A stretch of 64,000 bases of DNA, from positions 214,366 through 278,365 of the forward strand of contig JAOCPU010000050.1 of assembly GCA_035772785.1 (NCBI GenBank), read 5' to 3'. The translations under genes and the position numbers were made by a program. The notes beneath the pieces were generated by a model, which saw only the letters and a program-made list of their open reading frames with translations, did no database searches and was not told the DNA's origin. Below, in pieces: positions 1 through 12,800 of the stretch. The DNA is from Phlebiopsis flavidoalba (lineage: Eukaryota > Basidiomycota > Agaricomycetes > Polyporales > Phanerochaetaceae). Within the stretch, counting starts at the first letter, position 1; each line of letters opens with the position of its first letter.

Positions 1-438
1 GGGTAAGAGGAACGCTTGTACATTGCGGGGACATACGTAGAACAGGGTTTTCTCATTACCTCTGTCTGTAGTCGCTAGCGTTGTGGGGGTTTGCTTTGCG
101 GTCAGTCTGCCCGTTCGAGTGGCTTATGACGTGGTCTCTTATCTGCCTTACTCCAGGGCACTGATGACCTCGGCCGAGGCGACCAACGAGGAATCGCTCA
201 TCACCGGTAATTGCCGGAGCCAGAGCAGCTATGTGGTTGTCATCGGTAAGGAAGACTGTATTACCATATGTTATATACTAATTGTTTCGGTTAGGTCTAT
301 GTCCTGATCGCTCTACTACAAGATCGCAGGTACCATCGCCGTTTCCAGGTAGGGATGCGTAAAGCAATGGTTTTTGATGAAAACTGTAATGTTACCACGC
401 GGAAACATGGAGCGTGACCACCCTTCACACCCAGAAAT

Positions 439-1943
439 TTACAGGCACTGTAAGGTTTGCCATCAGCATTATTGCAGGACGATGAAACGTATATATTTTT
501 AAACGCTCCGTACCTGGTAGTAATATGATTTTTCGCAGAGATTGATAGCCTTGCAAAGTCCAAGCCTGCAGCACGCGGCACGTTAGTCGGGCCAGTGTTA
601 TCCCGTACCACCGCACTGGCCGCATACTGCGACTGCGTCGGGGCCAGCAGCACTCGAAGTCGACGATAAGCGACGGGGTGGCGGTGGCGCAGATCCGCCG
701 CAGAGTTGTCGATGCAGCTGACGAAGTGGCAAGAGCCGCGGCCTTTCTGATTTTTTGGTGCTTTGTGCAAGACGACGCAGACGACACACAGTGCACGAGC
801 CGGCGGGGGGAGCGGACGGCCGTTGACGATGGCGGTCGTTGATGGGACCCCGCTCCTCGATGTACACGCTCGGAGAGTAGTAGTTACCTCCGTAAGTAGG
901 CGGGTCGTTGACGGAAGGGGTCCGTTGTGACGATGCGGAAGGATGCCGACGCTGTGGAAGTCCTCGGAGTTGGTAAGAGCGGAGGTCGCGCGGACGGTCG
1001 TTTGCACCCACACGACCTTTTGTGAGTGGGGCGGCAGCCTGTGGATGCCAGAGGCCGACGGTGGTGGCGGAGAACTGCAAAAGTGTCATGATGACTCCAA
1101 GCTGCAAGAAAACAAAAACATGCGGGGGACGTACACTCGATGTCATAGGCAAAGTTGAACCAGGTTCCTGGCGAGAAGGGGGCGTTTCCAGTGTGGTACT
1201 TGACATTCCTGCACATCCATTGGAGGTCTGTGGGGTTCGGGGTGGGGGGCAACACCGTACTTCAACTGCATAACTTGCGGTTAGCGAGTGACTTGATACC
1301 TCAGATGATTCGTACCTCAGTGAAGTGAGATTCAAAGAAGAAGATCTGGTGCTTCCAGGGCGGACTATAGGGAATGATGAGCTAAAGCCTTTCTCATATC
1401 TCTAGGAGACACTCACGTTCGGTAGGCGGTTAGTACCGTTTTGCATGATTGAGAAGTGGTAGAAGAGGTTGCCCTGGCCCAAGTTTTGGCTCGTCTGGGG
1501 GATGAGTTCGACACTAATTTCACCATGAGTATTTATTGTGCCGCCCTCCATTGCACCCCAACGGGACTTACCGCTCCATCTGCGAGTTCCAGGTTCGCGG
1601 TTGAGTCGATGGTCATTTTGAGACCGTGAGTCTCGGATGTTGTCTGCTGGGTTCTCTGAAGCTTGGGTCGAGAGCGAGGTAGTGGCTTGTTGGCTGAGTA
1701 CCGTGAAATGTACCACTGGTATTCTCCAACCTTCGCTAGACACATGACCCTGCCATCCATAGTCAAATGCAGCAGCCCATGAGCGTAGAAATAATAACAC
1801 CCGCACATTTGTTCGAAATCAGGGAGGCCGTCGCGAGTAAGAGTTGAAATTTCCCGACCAGATGGTCGTCCCGGCACGGGCCCATACATCGAGCAATGAG
1901 ACCGACAAAAACTGCAGTAAAAGGCCAAAGCCGAGTACTTCAT
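439..1943 (-). CDS. Secreted GH131 glucanase-like enzyme with C-terminal CBM1
   Basis: Predicted secreted beta-glucan-active enzyme of glycoside hydrolase family 131, carrying a fungal cellulose-binding module (CBM1). The start at 1943 opens a hydrophobic signal peptide (MKYSALAF, then TAVFVGLIA in the next frame), followed by AGTTIWSGNFNS, a typical mature N-terminus. Family-like pieces follow in order: KMTIDSTA, ELIPQTS then FYHFSIMQNGTN, FFESHF-region remnants, then GTWFNFAYDI, TVGLWHSTG, EDFHSVGIL and VYIEERGPI. A Ser/Thr/Pro/Ala-rich linker leads to a CBM1 (CGQCGGTG, TGPT). The last exon reads Gln-Cys-Leu-stop, the usual end of a CBM1, after a 66-nt intron at 513-448. Small indels break the frame repeatedly. 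The GH131 assignment rests on remembered family motifs; the CBM1 is the firmer call. Confidence 0.78.
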
Positions 1944-4900
1944 GTTCACGTTGAGTTGGCGTCGAGTAGGTTGGTCCCAGCCGGACCCGACTACATGCTC
2001 TATAAGTTAGTACCAGTGGCGAACGAACTTCGGCCATACACCTCACACCACACCTGCCGTCGCGCAGTGCGAGGATTGTGCCGCCTCTAAATGGGATATA
2101 CGTTTTTTCGGACTCCGGCCTCCCCCACAGGTCAATTATCGCGGGGTATGATCACGCTGCATAAAAGAGGCGTGCGGGGTAAGGCGGCGCTCGCTCGCGC
2201 AAAACTGCCTCTCGGGGGAACGTAGGATATAATGGAAGCCGTGTGAAATGTGTACCGGGTCGAGAGTAGCATACAGTTGGCATGATCAGTTACTATATCG
2301 AAGATTATAATTTTCTAAATGTACATCATAAGTCCCTATTGTCGCCCCCGACAGGAGAGTAGCAGTCGTGATCGTCAGGGTGTGCGCATTGTCACACGGG
2401 GGGGGGACAAGGTCGTGCTCATTTGCCTCTCGAGTAGGATCCAGGACGTCAAACCACGATCGGGGGTTCCTTCGCCCTTTCTCGTCAACCCTCTTCTCGA
2501 CGCTGGCGCCGCTGGGCCTCTTTTTTTGGTGCTCCTCCGCAATACAATAGCCTCGCTCACCACCGTGTATTTCACGAACAGAGATGATGGGCGTGTTATC
2601 AGCTGTTGCCACACCGGGGCACCACCAGACGCAACGGAACTCGGTGTGTGTATGCTCGGCATGCGTGAGAAACGGACCGCTCGCTCCCGAGGCCGACAGA
2701 CCAGTGCGTAAAAGTGAGGGAGACATCGAGTAGGGACCTGTGACGCTGAGCGCGTCAACGGAGGATCGAACGGTGTGCGGTTGACGGATATGGGACTGAG
2801 AGATGAGAAGGGGTTCGGCCTACCCGCACTAGTCATCGATGAGTTCTGTGGGAGCACAGTGCCGAACGACCTGAAAGCTAGTGTAGAGGGCCTCTCCACA
2901 AGGGGGGTCCCTGGTCTTCGTGGGCTGCAGGGATTGGCGTTCACGCTCCCTAGCCAAATCACTTGTGATTGTGCGGTTGGACGGTTGTTAGTATCCCCCG
3001 AAGGTCTTGTCGATGGAGGTAGTGTCCGCCGTGCGGGGCGCGCAGAGGGGAACTAGGGTGTGGCGTGTCTGTGTGCACAGGGTGCGTGTTCGACCTCAGC
3101 AGCTTGTTCGGGAGTGTCTAACCCAACGGACATGAGCAGTGTGCGTCTGACACCGTCTACAAATCTACCCTCGAAGCGGTTAGTCCGTCGTTAGAGGGCA
3201 GACTCAATAGCGCTTGTGAGGAACTCATCTCTTTCTTTGGCCATGTGTGCGCCAAGTTTGCCAGCACCCCGGGCTCGTCTGGTTGAGTGGACATGCGAAG
3301 TGTCGACAGTGTCGTCGAGGCTTTAAGGACAACTTCGACAAGCGGGTTAGCGGCCGACAGCTCAGCCAACATTCGTGTCCTTTTCTCGATCGGGTGATTA
3401 AATATGGCGATTGTCCGTAGTGGGTATCCGGTGTTAGGCAGTCGGTCGTGCCAGCAGCCAGAGCTATAAGTGCGGGTGGCTGCACGGACACAGACGTTAT
3501 GCATTAGGTTCGTCGAATCTTGACCCACTGGCGTCGAGGGGTTTGTCTTTACATTCATTTCATGTGCGGGCTTTCGATGGCAACGTACGCTCTTTGGTCC
3601 ATTTGGGGCCACCATTCGTTGTTGTAATTCCGCTCGTGCTTCTGGCCTGAGAAGACCAAGCAAGTGGATGCGACAGGCGTCAAGAGGAATCAGCAAGGGA
3701 GTCAGCCCGAAAGCCGCGACAGTTACAAAAAGGTTAGTGGGGTGGCGTGACGATTCTTGTTTTCTGTGGGTGGCGGATGTGACAGTGCTGCGGTCAGCAG
3801 AGTTCGGATGCCGTCCGTGATACGTTTCTCGAAGTCCAACGATTCAGATCGTGATCGCGGAATTCAGAAGGGACTTTCCTTTGTCCGGAGGAAAACCAGA
3901 ACTAGATGGGGGGATCGTCCACAACCAATGGCGAAGCTATCAGTTTCAGCCGTTTCCACAGATGATTCGAGCTTCCGTCAAGTCATCACAGTTCAAACTT
4001 GATCCTGCAAAAGCGAGTCAGGCTATTGAAGGGAGGGTCAGTCAGGATCTCAACCACAGCAGCAGCCACTAGAGCCTACCTGATCTTCATGAAGACAGTG
4101 AGAATGATAAGAACCCGTTAGCGGCGACGCCGACATTCGCTTTGCGCTTAAGGACGACCATGTAGGCGAGATGGAAGACGGCTTGAGCCAGGATCATGAA
4201 CCTTCCACCAAGTTGTGAGTACATGCGTAGCATATCGTGAACCGTGGATTGACGGAGTCTCACCGTCTAGTGAGTAGCGTATCATCCGGACGAGCAGTGC
4301 TTTGCCCGTTTGCCTTCGTAATTCTTTGGCATAGACATGCCAATAGCTAGCGAGGGAGTGAGTGAGCAATGAACAATTGTTTCCTGGTGTATGACACTAC
4401 CTGGTTCTTGAAACAATAAACTCGCAAAAGCTGTGAGCTCGGGGACTAGAGATGTCGTGAGTCAAAACTCACCGAATTCAACACAGAAATACAACACACC
4501 CGCAAAGGGGATGATTACAACGGGTTCAGAACAGCAAGAAGAGGAGCAGTATGTGTACAACCAGAAGGTGATTAGGAAGCCAATCTAGGAAAAATCACAC
4601 TCCGTTATGTCTTATGCAATTCGGCACGAATTGAGTCCAATGCTTTACAGTAGAAATTATATGTGCGCGGGCGTATACCAACGGCCCGCATTGTCCTGGG
4701 AGTAATTTGCCGTTTCGTGCTGACGGATATAATATGAGGGGGGAAGCTATAGCCCATGGTATCAGCTAGTGAGTATGGATGACGTAAGCAGCTTACACCA
4801 ACTAATAGCCCCCGATGTCAGAGTTAGGCTCAAGGTGACTACCTTGAATGAATGTACTCACTGGAATAATGCCAACGAGGTTCCAAACCTCCGTGTAATG

Positions 4901-6340
4901 CCCATAGTGAATAAATTACTGTATACAGATTAGAGCTTCAATGACTAAGTGTCACAAGACCAAACGATTGTCAGTCCCTTACCACCAGCCAACATAGAAC
5001 GGGCAACAGCAGTAGGAAAAGCTGTCCCGCAACAACTTTGAATTAATTGTATTGCCCCGCATAACCGCAACCGATTTGAATGAAACCAGCGAAGGACTGC
5101 AGAGCGGCTGGGTGCCGACACAGAAAACACACGATCGGACGTTGACGATCAGAAACTTGTAGTAGCGTGTCATGATGCTGCGGTCGGTGAAAGAGCTTGA
5201 TAGCGCGTTAGGATAGTGTGCTGTGCTTATTTTGCGATTAATACTAGGAAGACGATTAGTGTATGCGGGTGCACATGGAGTTTGGGATCACGTACGCAGT
5301 GAGAAGAGGGATGAGCAAGGGCAGCAGAGCTACCGAGGGAAGGGTTGGATACGAAAGACTGCAAATATTTCGGACTCCCATTCGTGATTATCTAGATAGT
5401 TTTTCTGACAATTCTATTCAACATAGTTTCCTTTCGTATTCTATGGGCAGTTTTTGAGACACTTACCAGGCCGGGCCAGAAGATGCACTAAGTTTTGGAC
5501 TAGATAGATACCAGACCGACTATATACTCGTGACCGGAAAACCCAGAAGATCGTAAAGCCCCAGACTCCGATGTTGACGACCCAGTCGTGTCATTTTGAC
5601 TGAACTTGCGACACACAGGTTGCGGGGGGGTCCCCCAGACTTGCTATCCTAATTAATCCTATTCTATTGGCGCCTACGTTCGACTCCGATATGTCGACTT
5701 CATTCAGCCCAGGGTACAGTCCTGAAGGTCTTCGTAAGACGGGTTTGCCATCGTGGACCAGCACAGGCGCTGTGTGCACGCGGGGATTGTTTGAATGCTA
5801 CCGCAAGGATATTTACAGAGCCGCTGCCTGTGTAGCGTTCCAGGCCACTGTGTCCGCGAAGATTGTGACAAGCCGGTCCCTAGGACGAGCGGTCCCGCAA
5901 GGCAACTAGCTATACGGTACTGGATCCGTTTCACGTCCGTTTGATGAGGCACTTGGGCAGGAGGCTTCAAGGATCTTCCGACAAGGTATAATTAGTCGAT
6001 CGCGGGAGTAGACGTTCTTTTAAACCGCGACAAGAGACTGCCGAACGATTATGGCACTGAGTGGGTTGTGCCTTGGGTTAGGTAGTTCTGAGCACACTCG
6101 AGAGTGGTGAAGCCTTTAGATAAGCTTGCTCTCGGCCATGTCATGGTTCGAGTCGTTGCCCGGCGCTGTGTGCTTGGATTTGACCTTTCACGTTCCTTCG
6201 AGAGTGGGTGGTGCTGTAGGATCTGGGAAGGGGATACCCCTTGTGTTCCGAAAAGGATGCTGGCTATGGATCTGTATGAGCCTAAATACAGTCTCGAAAA
6301 TACAAACTAGCGAGGCCGGGAGTCTCATCTGGTAAGGTAT
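1944..6340. other. Stretch without a recognisable gene
   Basis: Open frames here are short and alternate between strands. The longest reasonable-looking one is on the minus strand at 3157-3696 (179 codons, beginning MLIPLDACRIHLLG). It shows no family motif, no signal peptide and no clear splice context, so I do not call it a gene. The 4.4-5.6 kb part is richer in A and T and looks like spacer. The start of the stretch should hold the upstream region of the GH131-CBM1 gene. Confidence 0.4.
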
Positions 6341-7648
6341 GTGCGGAGCGTTCTGACGACGAATAGATGCTTCACTCTCAGAATCCTCGCCCGTTCGCAT
6401 CGGAGCGCATCCCTCATTCGTTATCAGCAGCAGCGGTCCAGACGTCTACAGACCCTATCCGGGTACAGCTGCGGTGAGACGAGGCCACAAAAGACTATTC
6501 ACCGGGAGCGCGAACATTTCCGCGCAATAGTGGAAGTGTGAAGACTTTGTCTCTTTTTGGCCATGCATCATCGACTGCCTGGAGAACAGTTGCAGTGTGC
6601 GAGCTTGACTGTGAGCGGTTTTTAAGGGTTCTTCAAAAACGTTCCACTCTGTCGGAGTTCAAAGGAGCAGACGGCTAAAGCTCGGGAAGCAGTCTTCGCG
6701 TACACACACTGACCGACGCGGGTCCGTGACCAGCAGGGGACCTCTGTTGTCGAGGGTTGTTTACTCCTTGCTGATGCCGTATCTTGGTCCTCATCCGCAT
6801 TTGCCCTCGTGCGCATGTGAAGAAGTCTCGCAAGGAGGTCGCAGAGCTTCTTGTAGTATATTGAAAGCAGCGGAGCACGATCCAGGAACGTAGTATGTGC
6901 TCGCCTGAGGTGACGCCGATGGAAGGCTTTGCAACGAGGTCGAGACATGTAGTATTCAACAGTATTCTTGCAGTTCTCTCTCCGATCTTAAGTCCACCGG
7001 AGGTATTTTAGTAAACCATGATGAGTACGTGAGCGGCAAAGCCTAGGGTTGTATGGATTCGTGGTCCAGTGTGTGCAGCGCTTGGAACGGGACATTGTGG
7101 TGTGCCGGGATGGGAGTGGCGTGGACAAAGCAGCATCCGCTTTTCAGGAACACTGCAGCATACAGACCAGGCTGCACGAGCACGCAGCGTCGCGTATGTT
7201 TGGCGGCACCGAAAGTTGAAAGTTCCGTCGAATAACTCCCAATAGTAGTGATCCCAAACCAGATGAAAACAGTCGCACCCAGATTGAGGTAGTAAGAGGG
7301 TGTATCTCCATAGGAGGACACGGGCCTACTTTACGACGTACAGACCAAGCCGAGGATTATTGATGCACGGGTCATAGACTTGGTGATACCCGGAGTTCGT
7401 CTCAGAGACACTTGACGTGTGGGATCGGAGAATAGGATGAGGAAGGTCGCCGTGAACATGTGAAGAAGGGATGAAGCGTAACTGGAAGCTACCTTATCAG
7501 CTCCGCGGCCAAGTAAGGGAGACGCAGAGAAAACATACCACGGCATCCCCTGCAAAAATAACGAAACATACATCGACGCATCGACACCCGCAATCTCGTT
7601 GAATTTAATCTTCAGGAAACTGTCACAATGCCCTGACGAAACCCGCAT
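6340..7648 (-). CDS. Possible multi-pass membrane protein
   Basis: Tentative gene. Hydrophobic segments follow one another on the minus strand in changing frames: MYVSLFLQGMPWYVFSASP and SSLLHMFTATFLILFSD near 7.5 kb, NLGATVFIWFGITTIGSY near 7.25 kb, then basic HRRHLRRAHT followed by RAPLLSIYYK near 6.9 kb. The spacing resembles the seven-helix fungal membrane proteins common in Agaricomycetes, of which a clearer member lies at 59.3-60.7 kb in this window. No start, stop or splice sites could be fixed, and no catalytic motif is visible. It may be a degraded or error-ridden copy, or a chance run of hydrophobic frames. Confidence 0.28.
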
Positions 7649-7649
7649 C

Positions 7650-9890
7650 GAAAGCGGCCATCCCGGATGGCTATGGGAGGTGGGATCGTTTCATGCGTGG
7701 GACATTCAGCATAACTTTTCCCTTGTTTTTATATTCAGCAACAACGGCGCAAGCTTATTGCCAAAGGGGACCTAGCTGTTGATAGACTAGATTCCCATGT
7801 CTTAAGAAGCAGCGACAACACAACAATTCGGAATAATGCGCACATTTACTATCCGAAACTGCCAACCTCTCCACAATTACCAAAGCCATTGGGCTGTGCT
7901 TCTTCCCACGCCTCTTTCTCCTCGCCATATTCGTTGAAAAGATATGGAGGAGGACATAAGAGTCCGACAGCTAATAACGACTTGATTATATGAGAGGAGT
8001 CACTATGTGGTCGAGCGTCAGAGCGCTGCATGATACGGTTGTTGAAGATGAAAAGCCTTGTGATCCGACCTGTAATCCTTAGAGAAAGGTCCCTCCTTCC
8101 TGGCATTAGTGGGCCATTCCTAGCTTTGGGGGATTCAAGCATGTCCGGGCGTTTTTTGAGCGTGAAAGAGGTCAGGACCAGTCCGGGAATGCTTCACCCT
8201 TGATTCTACCACGAGACCCGCCATACGGTAAGACAGCATTAACTCAACATTCCGCGCGCGCAACTGTTGTGCCACCCAATGGCCCTAAGAACGGATTCAG
8301 CTTTTGATCGCCATCAATAATCCATTTGAAACGGCGGAGGCTGTGTGCGGACTGTGCCCCGAGTCGAACCGCACCGCTTGTCTGCGGTGGCGTTTCTACC
8401 ACAATCATGTCTCCTCCTTAAGCCTATGCCGTGCAAGGCCTCTCTCGATCACTGGGACAGAGGGCCTTGCGCACAGCGTTCAGAATGTACACCAATCGAG
8501 GGCCCGGCTGGGTCCATTTCTAGCCTGCCAGCACCGCGGACGTAGTCTTCCTGGGGGTCCTGTGCAAGAGGTTAATCCCGCGGAGGACGTTAGCGTGGTG
8601 CCCCAGGTTTGTGCTATTGCATTTGATACACGCACCTACAATTAATCAAAGTGCTTTGTTGAGCGATCCGTTCAACGCCGTGAGTATCGTTTTCAGCCCA
8701 CCCCTCGCAGAAACCAGACACCAATAGGCCCCCTTGGCAGCGGCAAGCCTAACCGCTGGCCCCACGGACTTGACCCTGGGATATCTTGCAACCGCGGACG
8801 GTTAGCTGTGGAGAATCCCTTGATGGGGTGGGCTAGCTCGTACGTGGATTCATTATTTTCTACGTAGAGCCGTAAACAACTGAGCTCCGTGAAGTGCCGA
8901 TTTCATGCAAGGCACCGCATGTCGTTACGTACGAAAGACGGATGCTATTCACTTCGCCGAGAAGCAAGGGTTGGATTACTACCATGTGAGTCTATACTCT
9001 CCGCGGAGTCTGTCCTAGTGCTGGACATGGGCCAGCCAACAAACCGAGGTTACGGCGGGTCCCCTCCTAAGAACACTACGCAGACCGACACTCACCGTTC
9101 TGACAAAGCCCAACACGCATTCGCATCTGCCGGACAAAGTAGAGATGTTTCGCCACAATATATATCCCGTCTTGCCCCCTGCCTGCACCATTCTTATCCT
9201 TACCAACCGCTTCGCTAGTGCCGAAACAACAGACGTGATCATCGAGTTTGCCTGGTAAGGTATAAGAACGTACAATGGATTCTACAAATCGTGGATGAGT
9301 ATCTATGATGATGGAGATGGTGCTGCTCAGAGTCCTGTTGCCAGAAACAACAACGTCAGTGCGCGAAACGAATGGCTGAATGTCTTCATGATCGAGTGTC
9401 GTAAAAGTCGTCAATATCGTAGATTCTACTTGAGCCGATAGCAATCTGTGTGACTGCTGTTGGTCGCGTGCCTTGAGTCGACGAGGGATATTCTCTTGCC
9501 TCCTTCAATGGGCGGGTCATTGTCGGTCAGAGCACCATCGCCGTCATCGTCACCTCTCAGATAGTACGACCGAATTGCCATCGGTGAACTGGACCGTGTT
9601 GCGCTGAATGACTGAATCACTGAACGTTGGTCGCTTTGGAGCTCGTCTCTGTTTATACCTTTTGAGTGTAGAACTCTCACTCGGAGTTCTTGTACGGCGT
9701 GCTCCTCTCGAGAGTTGACCGTCCTAGACGGGGTCCGAATTGAGACTCGATCTTTAATTAATGTCCAAAGGATGATAACGGCCGCACTATGTGAAGGCGA
9801 TAATCCAGGCTGGGCCCGACGAGATCGCATGAATTTGCACCGGAAAAGTCGATGATGGGTACATAAAGTGCATCAAAAGATCGATGTTTG
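7650..9890. other. Unassigned, probably the 3' side of the Rictor gene
   Basis: No gene could be recognised. Minus-strand frames at 9.4-9.8 kb include an acidic stretch (GDDDGDGALTDND) and Ser/Arg-rich sequence that could be the variable C-terminal tail of the upstream Rictor gene or its 3' flank. A plus-strand frame at 8304-8645 has no recognisable content. Confidence 0.35.
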
Positions 9891-9899
9891 CTTAGTCTG

Positions 9900-12800
9900 C
9901 TCTCAGCGGGTTTCTCATACTGAATTTCGCGCTGAGTCATGTAGGCGGAACCCACATTATTTCCCCAGGGGACACGTGAGCCATCGCCCAGCGTGAGCGG
10001 TGAGGACGGCGCAGTGACATCTAATGACAACAGTATATTAGGACAATCAAGTCTGTATATCGCCGTCAAACCACTGTCGTTTCTCTTCTTCGCGAAGCGT
10101 AGGAGGCGTCTAGGACGGATTTTGCTCCTTCAGTCATATAGCCTAGCTATGGTGCTCCCATGGCGGTATCTGTGCACACATGTATGAAGACCGTCTATCA
10201 GTGCTATCAAGCCTGGACGAAATACTTACCGAAACTTAATCTTGTCCATATGTCTGAAGGGACTACACATTGCCCTTGCGTTTGGCAAGACCCAAGAGGG
10301 AAGACAGTGTCGCCTACCCAGTGATTACTCATCAAGGATGCTACTCGCACCCTTGAGGGGTTGAACTATATTAAGATACCCTAGGACAAAGGAAACAAGG
10401 ATTCTGGTGCCGAAGCGTGTTAGAACTAGCACCGTTTGAAGCACTTCGGATGGTAGGTTGCAGCTTACCCTATCAGGACAGAACCAATGACTGCTCCGCA
10501 ATTTTGAGAATTCGGGAGCTCACGTGATCTCTTTCTTCCAAGAAAACTGCAGCCCACGTTCTGTCGATCGATTTGCCCCTGCCACCAGTGGTATGGAGGT
10601 TGTAGGAACATAGGGATGCCTTTCTGCTTACTACAGCCCACAGGATGATTTCAGCTTAAGAATGAGATCTTGGTCCTCACTCTCGAGACCTGTTCGCCTG
10701 ATAATTGGGCCCAAACTCGCCGAAGTGCCTCTCCTACTAAACCTGACAGCCAAGTTTTGTCTTGTGGACATAACACCGTAGAAAATGTAGGTGGAAGAAC
10801 ACGTTTCGGCCCTGAGCTCGTTTTTTAGTGCACGAATCGTTGTTTTTTATCCATCAGATTATACACGTACGACGATCTCATCTGGTTCGGAGGGCGTGTA
10901 ACCACGAAATGCTCTTGGCTCAGAAACACTTCGATGTGTGTGTCAATATAGTCGGTAGGTTGCGTTCCTGGAGGTAATGAGTTTTTGATGATTGGGAGTG
11001 ACGGACAATAACGCACGTGAAACCAGGTTGTCCATCTCCCTGTCGCATATATTCTGCGGCATGATAGATATCGGAAAAACCTTGTGAGTTGGGGACATCG
11101 AACCTGTCGAGTATTTGGCACACCACTCTAACCGTTCAGAGCGTGCGGACGCCAGGCCCAAACCAGGCACCTCACTTTAGGCAAGCAATACGGAGTATTC
11201 CCAATGTTGCTCCCCAAGATGTTTCACAGGGTCGGATGCCATCTCTACGACCTCATCTGTAGCAACCGTCCAGACTTCGAGACTGGGCAATATGGCCTCT
11301 TCAAAGATACCGCACGGCCATACTTGTTGTACAGCTACGTCTGGATCGTACAACTGAGTGAGGGAGTAGTAGTCTCAGAGCCAATGCCCAGCTGCGCGGT
11401 CGGTGCCTCTCCCGAATCACAAGTTCTCGGAGGTGCAGTTCGTGGCCCAGTAAGCTTCGCGTATCCTGTTGAAACAGGTTCAAGTAAGGCTGCAGCGGTT
11501 GAGGTCAAACCTAGAATGTAAAGGAGACATACACCATGGACTGGACGTCTCAATGCCTTGGCGAGCACAATTCGAGAGGGTGACCATCTCTGGACGAAAA
11601 GTGAGTATATTAGCAAGACACAGACTCACGGCGCAACTCACATGGAAAAATAATCGAGGTTCTGATCATAGCCCTCTGGGCCCTGATTTAGGTCTCCCGC
11701 GGTCACTCAAGCTCCGTCAGGATGATTGGTAGAAAGCAGCTGAATAGTTTGAATCTTTCTAGCAGACTGATTCCGATCGCCCCGTTAGATAGCACTATTC
11801 ACGGGACTACGGCAAAAATCATACTCTATACCCTTTTCTCGTTTGCTCAGTACGCCCAGCATCTCAAAGTAAAACCGAAGGTGAGGGTATCTGCATCCGC
11901 CGGTGAGATATTAGCAGTGGGTTCTTGAGCTTGTATTGTGGGCATGTTGGACTAGAAGAATTATTAGCTCTTGGTCAGTAACTCAGCACCACAATGCTCT
12001 CACGGGGGTCAAGTTGGGCGAAGCATTTCACAATTGTGACTCTAAGAACTCGTCTTCCGTCAGGAATCGCGTTCCTTCTGGGCTCGCTAGGAGCGCATTC
12101 AGAAGCATGCAGCACCAAAACGAATCCATCTGTTGTTCGGCTTTGACTTGGCTTATTTTTTGAGGTCAGAGAAACGGTGGCTAAATGGATGATAAAAGGA
12201 TATCAGCTTTCGAACGTATATCGCGCAAACCTTGATCGCCTCTTCCATCCGCTTCGGGGTGTGAAATGGTCCTTCCATTATGTCCTGTAGCACCTCAAAG
12301 TTGCCCACTTGGTGTCTGGTCTTTAGTCGTTCATCTAACTTGAACACTATCTAGCAGTTAAAGTCTGGAAGGTTTTGTCGTCCATTTGTAAGCCCTGCTT
12401 GATCTTGGCCTGCTCGACCTGTTTTTGCCCGCGTCGAATGGCTCTATCTTCCACTGAATTTGCTCTATTCGTTAACTTCAGTGTTTATTACGCAAATAAT
12501 AGACCAGTCAAATACTAGGACGAGAGCCTTCTTTTACTACAAACGGCCGCGGGGGTTAGGCGAAGCATGCATGATGTCTGTTGTGAGCTATCGAATGCGC
12601 GGAAAGAGTGGATATACCGACTGTTCTGTTATTGCCCTAGTCATAGTTCGAAGCCAAGGGGAAAAGACGCTATTTGGTAGTGCCTATATAAAACTAATCA
12701 CCATTACGTGTGGTGAATGGGAGTCTGGACAGCGCGCGTACCTGGATCTTGGCCGCAATGGACAGTGGTAAGACCCTATTTGCGGTCTGCAGGATTTCAG

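Noticed and set aside
297..1335. Long overlapping minus-strand frames as separate genes
   Set aside because: They are alternating-frame pieces of the single GH131-CBM1 gene and its linker.
8330..8400. tRNA-like T-loop on the minus strand (ggttcgactc)
   Set aside because: The flanking bases do not form the T stem, and no acceptor or anticodon arm is present.
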